From Streptomyces sp. NBC_00239 (GTDB taxonomy: Bacteria > Actinomycetota > Actinomycetes > Streptomycetales > Streptomycetaceae): a stretch of 64,000 nucleotides of DNA. This document shows, piece after piece, positions 60,172 to 64,000 of the stretch (positions are counted from its first letter, which is position 1; each line of letters starts with the position of its first letter). Made by a program: the position numbers and the translations under genes. The stretch lies in contig NZ_CP108095.1 in assembly GCF_036194065.1 (NCBI RefSeq), forward strand, positions 7,006,001 to 7,070,000. Direction: 5' to 3'. A model generated the notes under the pieces. That model searched no databases and was not told the origin of the DNA. It saw only the letters and a program-made list of their open reading frames with translations.

Positions 60172-62985
60172 ATGAGGATGACCACCTTGATACGTGTCAC
60201 ACGCGTGGCAACCGCGACGATGGCGGTGCTCGCGCTCGCCGCGTCGGCGGCGCCGGCGCTCGCGGCCCCGGTCCCCGGCTCGCCCGGCCCCTTCTCGGGT
60301 GCCCGGGCGGCAGCGGCCGACGGCCTCCCCGAGGGCTGGCAGTTCACCGGTACCGGCAACGGCCGGCAGCTGGTGTGGACCTCGGCCGACACCGTGCCCA
60401 TGGGCGACGCCCGGGTCGAGTTCTACGACGGGGACCGGCTGCTCGGCCGCCCGTCGGCGGGCCCGGACGGCCGCACCTTCCGGCTGCGGGCCGACGGCGC
60501 GCGGTTCGCGGGGGCGACCGACCTGCGCGTGGTGGCCGGCGGCCGCCGCCTCGACGCCCGCGGCGCCGCCGCGGCCCCCCAGTCCGGCCGGACCACCGTG
60601 CCGTCGGCCCAGGAAGCGCCGCTGCCCGCCAACGCGGTCGACCCCGGCAAGGCGGGCAACTACCGCACCGCCGACGGCGCGTACACCCTGAAGTCCGTGA
60701 AGCTGCCCGGCTACGCGGCGCCGGTCGAGATGCGCGCCACCGTCGTGGGCCCGACCAACGCCCCCGGCAAGCGCCCGGTCGTCCTGTTCCTGCACGGCCG
60801 CCACTCCGTCTGTTACATCCCCGGCGGCGAACTCGGCGGCGAGTGGCCCTGCAAGAACGGCACCAAGCCCATACCGAGCGAGCGCGGCTACCTCCAGTCC
60901 CAGAAGCTGCTGGCCTCCCAGGGCTATGTGACGGTCTCCATCGCCGCCAACGGCATCAACGCCCAGGACCACCTCGCCGACGACGCCGGCGCCCAGGCCC
61001 GCTCCTCCCTGGTCCGGCTGCACCTGGCCCGCTGGGCAGACTGGTCCGCCGACCGGTCCGGCGCCCCGGCAGCCGTCCGCGCGCTCGCGCCCGCCGACCT
61101 GTCCCGCGTCATGCTCGTCGGCCACTCGCGCGGCGGCGAGGGCGTCAACCGGGCCGCGCTCGACAGCCTCGAAAAGCCGCCCGCCTCCCAGGACGGCTAC
61201 CGCGGCCCGGTGCGCTGGAAGATCCGCGGCAACGTGCTGATCGGCCCCACCGTCTTCGGGCAGAACCCCGTCCCCGACGTGCCCTCCATGACGATCCTGC
61301 CGGGCTGCGACGGAGACGTCTCCGACCTCCAGGGCCAGATCTACGCCGACGGCACCCGCGGCGTCAGCCGGGGCGCGGCCCTGCACAGCTCCGTCTACAT
61401 GGTCGGCGCGAACCACAACTTCTTCAACACCGAGTGGACCCCCGGTCAGGCCGCGGCCCCGGCCGACGACGACTTCTGGCCCGGCGAGACCCCGGACCCG
61501 GTGTGCGGCGTCGGCAAGAAGACCCGCCTGACCGCGGCCCAGCAGCAGACCGCGGGCGCCACCTACATCGCGGCCGCGGCCCGGCTGTTCGTCGCCGGCG
61601 ACGACCGGGTGCGCCCGCTGCTCGACGGCTCGAACCGTCGTGCGCCGTCCGCCGACCCGGCACGGGTGCTCACCCACGCCGTCGGCGCCCACCGCACCCC
61701 GGCCTTCCTGCCGGACCCCACCACCACCGTCACCGGCGGCCGGGTGTGCGCCCAGATCGACCCCGACCCGAAGCGCGCCTGCCTGCCCTCGGGCGAGCAC
61801 GGCGGCAGCCCGTCACCGCACTTCGCGTCCTGGGAGACCATGCCCGAACCGGGCCGTGACGCCATGGTGATGCAGTGGTCGCGCGCCGGCTCCCCGGTCA
61901 CCGTACGGCCCGCCCGCCCGGTCTCCCTGGCCGGTGCCGAGTCCCTGGCCCTGCGCGTCTTCGTACCGCCGAACACCACCGGCACCAAGCTGGACGTCAC
62001 CGTCGTCGACGCCGCCGGCAAGCGCGCCACCCTCGGCCGGGCTACCGTCGACGGACTGCCCGGCACCGAGCGCACCTCCTCGTACTGGGCGCGCGAGGTC
62101 CGCGTTCCGCTGGCCGCCGCCGTCCGCGCCGGGCTCGACCTCAAGCACGTCAAGTCCCTGGAACTGACCCCGCGCACCGCCTCCGGCAAGGCGTGGCTGA
62201 TGGACGCCTGGGGCTGGCGCCCCGGCACCCCCGCCGTGAAGCCGGCCGGGCTCACCCGCGTCGACATCGGCCGTCTCCAGGTCAAGGAGGGCGACTCCGG
62301 CACCAAGACCTACCGGATCCCCGTGCAGGTCACCGGGCACGGCAGCGGGCAGCTGCGGCTGTTCGTCCCGAAGCCGGGCACCGACCAGACCACCAGCCGC
62401 CTCGTGACCGTCCGTCCGGGCAGCCAGGCCATCGACGTCCCGGTCTCCGTCACCGGCAACACCCGCTTCGGCTCCTCGATTTCGAGTGACATCTTCGTCA
62501 AGGCCGTCCGCGGCGTCGCCGTCGGCAGCCACCGCGGCGGTGTGACCGCGCTGAACGACGACCCCATGCCGAAGGTCACCATGACTCCGGTCGCGGGTGA
62601 CGTCGTCGAGGGCAAGAAGCTGACCTGGCGGGTGGCCCTGTCGGCGGTCTCCGACTCGGACATGATGTACCAGTTCGACTTCGCGAAGGTCACCGACGGG
62701 ACCGAGCTGTCCACCAAGGACGTCGACCCGGTGTGGCTGAAGGAGACCTTCGACCAGCAGCCCGACCCGGAGCGTCCGCTCTCGAAGATGCTCGCCCAGG
62801 GCTCGCCGTCGCTGTGGTTCCACATCCCCGCCGGCAAGCTGCGCACCGACGTGACCGTCCCCACCGTGGCGGACCGGGTGCGCGAGCCGGCGGAGACCGT
62901 GCGCGGACAGCTGTTCATGTACGACGAACAGTGGAACCCGAAGCCGGGCCCCGTCGTCACGGGCACGGTACGCGACGCCTCCTAG
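60172..62985 (+). CDS. Large secreted alpha/beta hydrolase with C-terminal beta domains
   Basis: 937 residues. A Sec signal (about 1-31, VLALAASAAPALA) is followed by a beta-rich N-domain, then an alpha/beta hydrolase with RPVVLFLHGRHSVCYIPGG, the nucleophile elbow MLVGHSRGGEGVNRAAL and a late His in VGANHNFFNTEW. A second half (about 560-930) has beta-sandwich features, including a Calx-beta-like repeat with KVTMTPVAGDVVEGKKLTWRVALS. It is presumably an extracellular esterase or peptidase with binding domains; substrate unknown. ATGs at 60172 and 60178 compete. Confidence 0.85.
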   Translation: MRMTTLIRVTRVATATMAVLALAASAAPALAAPVPGSPGPFSGARAAAADGLPEGWQFTGTGNGRQLVWTSADTVPMGDARVEFYDGDRLLGRPSAGPDGRTFRLRADGARFAGATDLRVVAGGRRLDARGAAAAPQSGRTTVPSAQEAPLPANAVDPGKAGNYRTADGAYTLKSVKLPGYAAPVEMRATVVGPTNAPGKRPVVLFLHGRHSVCYIPGGELGGEWPCKNGTKPIPSERGYLQSQKLLASQGYVTVSIAANGINAQDHLADDAGAQARSSLVRLHLARWADWSADRSGAPAAVRALAPADLSRVMLVGHSRGGEGVNRAALDSLEKPPASQDGYRGPVRWKIRGNVLIGPTVFGQNPVPDVPSMTILPGCDGDVSDLQGQIYADGTRGVSRGAALHSSVYMVGANHNFFNTEWTPGQAAAPADDDFWPGETPDPVCGVGKKTRLTAAQQQTAGATYIAAAARLFVAGDDRVRPLLDGSNRRAPSADPARVLTHAVGAHRTPAFLPDPTTTVTGGRVCAQIDPDPKRACLPSGEHGGSPSPHFASWETMPEPGRDAMVMQWSRAGSPVTVRPARPVSLAGAESLALRVFVPPNTTGTKLDVTVVDAAGKRATLGRATVDGLPGTERTSSYWAREVRVPLAAAVRAGLDLKHVKSLELTPRTASGKAWLMDAWGWRPGTPAVKPAGLTRVDIGRLQVKEGDSGTKTYRIPVQVTGHGSGQLRLFVPKPGTDQTTSRLVTVRPGSQAIDVPVSVTGNTRFGSSISSDIFVKAVRGVAVGSHRGGVTALNDDPMPKVTMTPVAGDVVEGKKLTWRVALSAVSDSDMMYQFDFAKVTDGTELSTKDVDPVWLKETFDQQPDPERPLSKMLAQGSPSLWFHIPAGKLRTDVTVPTVADRVREPAETVRGQLFMYDEQWNPKPGPVVTGTVRDAS

Positions 62986-62988
62986 CAC

Positions 62989-63025
62989 CACGGGCACCAC
63001 GAGCACCACGAGCACCACGAGCACC
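62989..63025 (+). repeat. 9-bp direct repeat GCACCACGA after the large hydrolase gene
   Basis: The triplet pattern (G/A)GCACCAC(G) repeats about four times directly after the stop codon, the last unit ending in CACCGTG. It is probably a simple-sequence expansion. Confidence 0.6.
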
Positions 63026-63219
63026 GTGAACTCCCTGTGGAGCCGCGGGCAGTGAACAACGGGCGCCGCCGCGCCGGCCGGACCGGACACCACCGGGACG
63101 GCCGGGCGGCGGCGTCCGCCGTTCCGCCCCGCGCGGGTTTGACGTACGCGGGCAGTGGCGGTGAAGCTCGGCCGGCCGGCACGGACCGGGAAGAGCGACA
63201 TCGCCCAGGGGGCGCTCGG

Positions 63220-64000
63220 ATGGATCGGATGCGTCGGATCGACCACGACGACCGGATCGGCCACACCGACCGGCCGGACCGGATCGGCCACACCGACCGG
63301 CCGGACCGGATGGACCGGCTCGGCGGTGCGGCGGCGGGCTGGGCCGCCGGGCCGGTGTGGGTGGCCGGCGTCGACGTCGGCGGCACCGGCGTGCGCGTCG
63401 CCCTCGCCCGTCTCGACGGCGACGGGGGCGGGCCCGCGGTCGTGGCCCGTACCGACATCGCCGCCGCCACCCGAACCGGCCCCGGCGGCATCGACGCCCG
63501 GGCGCTGCTGGACACCCTGCTGCCCGCCTGCGGCCGGCTGCTCGCCGAGACCGGGGCGCCCGCGGTCCGCACCCTCGCCGTCGGCGCCACCGGGATGGTC
63601 GCCCTCGGCCGGGACCTCGCCGCCCGGCTGCCCGGACCGCTCGCCCGGATCACCGGGGCCGAGCGGCTGGTGCTGGCCTCCGACGCGGTCTGTGCGTACG
63701 CCGGCGCCCTCGGCGCCCGGCCCGGCGTGGTGGTCGCCGCCGGCACCGGAATGATCGCGCTGGGCACCGACCTGGCCACGGGCTGGCGGCGCGCGGACGG
63801 CTGGGGCCACCTGCTGGGCGACTGCGGCGGCGGTGCCTGGATCGGCCGGGCCGCGCTCGACGCGGCGCTGCGCGCGCACGACGGCCGGGACGGCGGGTCC
63901 GCGCCGCTGCTCGCCCGCGTCACCGACCGCTTCGGCCCGCCCGCCGGGCTCCCCGCCGTCTTCCAGGGCTCCGACCGGGCGGCGCTGCTCGCCTCGATCG
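63220..64000 (+). CDS. BadF/BadG-type ATPase, probable N-acetylglucosamine kinase (partial)
   Basis: The frame is open to the right edge (260 codons seen). The N-terminal phosphate-1 motif is VAGVDVGGTGVRVALARL; VGATGMVALG, VVVAAGTGMIALGTDL and GWGHLLGDCGGGAWIGRAALDAALRAHDG are the BadF/GlcNAc-kinase blocks. The ATG at 63220 has AGGGGG seven bases upstream, but then the first 40 residues include two copies of DRIGHTDRP from a 27-bp DNA repeat. ATG 63310 or GTG 63355 would start nearer the fold. Confidence 0.8.
   Translation, partial: MDRMRRIDHDDRIGHTDRPDRIGHTDRPDRMDRLGGAAAGWAAGPVWVAGVDVGGTGVRVALARLDGDGGGPAVVARTDIAAATRTGPGGIDARALLDTLLPACGRLLAETGAPAVRTLAVGATGMVALGRDLAARLPGPLARITGAERLVLASDAVCAYAGALGARPGVVVAAGTGMIALGTDLATGWRRADGWGHLLGDCGGGAWIGRAALDAALRAHDGRDGGSAPLLARVTDRFGPPAGLPAVFQGSDRAALLASI
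63250..63303 (+). repeat. 27-bp tandem repeat, two copies
   Basis: GACCGGATCGGCCACACCGA starts both copies (63250-63276, 63277-63303), and a third partial copy (GACCGGATGGACC) follows. If translated from 63220 it encodes DRIGHTDRP twice. Confidence 0.85.

Noticed and set aside
1..64000. Secondary-metabolite cluster, prophage or integrative element
   Set aside because: No PKS, NRPS, terpene synthase, lanthipeptide enzyme, integrase, transposase or phage structural gene was seen.

Overview
The window is a high-GC (about 72%) stretch of actinomycete chromosome, almost certainly from Streptomyces. Evidence for this includes GTG/TTG starts, the Streptomyces-type purB, bioB, ureABCFGD and pfkA/murT-gatD genes, the XRE(DUF5753)-DUF397-ATPase triad, a DUF5999 gene and the interspersed CCAGCCTCGCCGGCG-type repeat. 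I see no phage, transposase, CRISPR array, PKS or NRPS. It reads as conserved chromosome with small accessory pockets.

Layout. 1-20 kb: a rhodanese end, a DUF885 protein, an ACT-GNAT membrane fusion, a PhoD phosphatase, an alpha/beta hydrolase divergent from an ECF41-type sigma factor, GntR and ROK regulators, a two-component system divergent from an ABC exporter with a perfect 16-bp inverted repeat between them, mug-purB, an SGNH hydrolase and a CNNM/CBS membrane protein pair. 20-22.4 kb: a GNAT gene, a 30/31-bp tandem repeat array, a methyltransferase and a repeat-rich non-coding stretch. 22.4-27.1 kb: biotin genes bioB-bioA-bioD divergent from bioF, with a palindromic promoter region. 27.1-30.1 kb: the regulatory triad, a VOC protein and an NlpC/P60 cell-wall hydrolase preceded by a c-di-AMP (ydaO-type) riboswitch. 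30.7-35.2 kb: the urease operon ureABCFGD. 35.4-45.3 kb: a secreted tripeptidyl-peptidase-like hydrolase, PlsC, a 52-aa membrane protein, CtaG, pfkA, murT-gatD (lipid II amidation), def, and a TetR gene divergent from an acyl-CoA dehydrogenase. 45.3-45.7 kb: a cluster of Streptomyces repeats with a 26-bp perfect inverted repeat. 45.7-49.7 kb: an SRPBCC protein, DUF5999 plus an unannotated-looking 30-codon ORF with a strong ribosome site, an STAND-type ATPase lacking its HTH, and an FN3 lipoprotein. 50-55.3 kb: a five-gene, translationally coupled ABC importer of the nickel/peptide class, preceded by a Nur-box-like palindrome. 55.4-64 kb: small membrane and secreted proteins, a degenerate tRNA-like gene, a USP-family protein, a 937-aa secreted hydrolase and the start of a BadF-type sugar kinase cut by the right edge.

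How parts fit together. The nickel-class importer with a candidate Nur box and the nickel enzyme urease lie about 15 kb apart and may be functionally linked. The c-di-AMP riboswitch, NlpC/P60 enzyme and MurT-GatD all concern the cell wall. Most assignments rest on motifs read by eye. Starts were chosen from Shine-Dalgarno spacing and homologous N-termini, and alternatives are noted.
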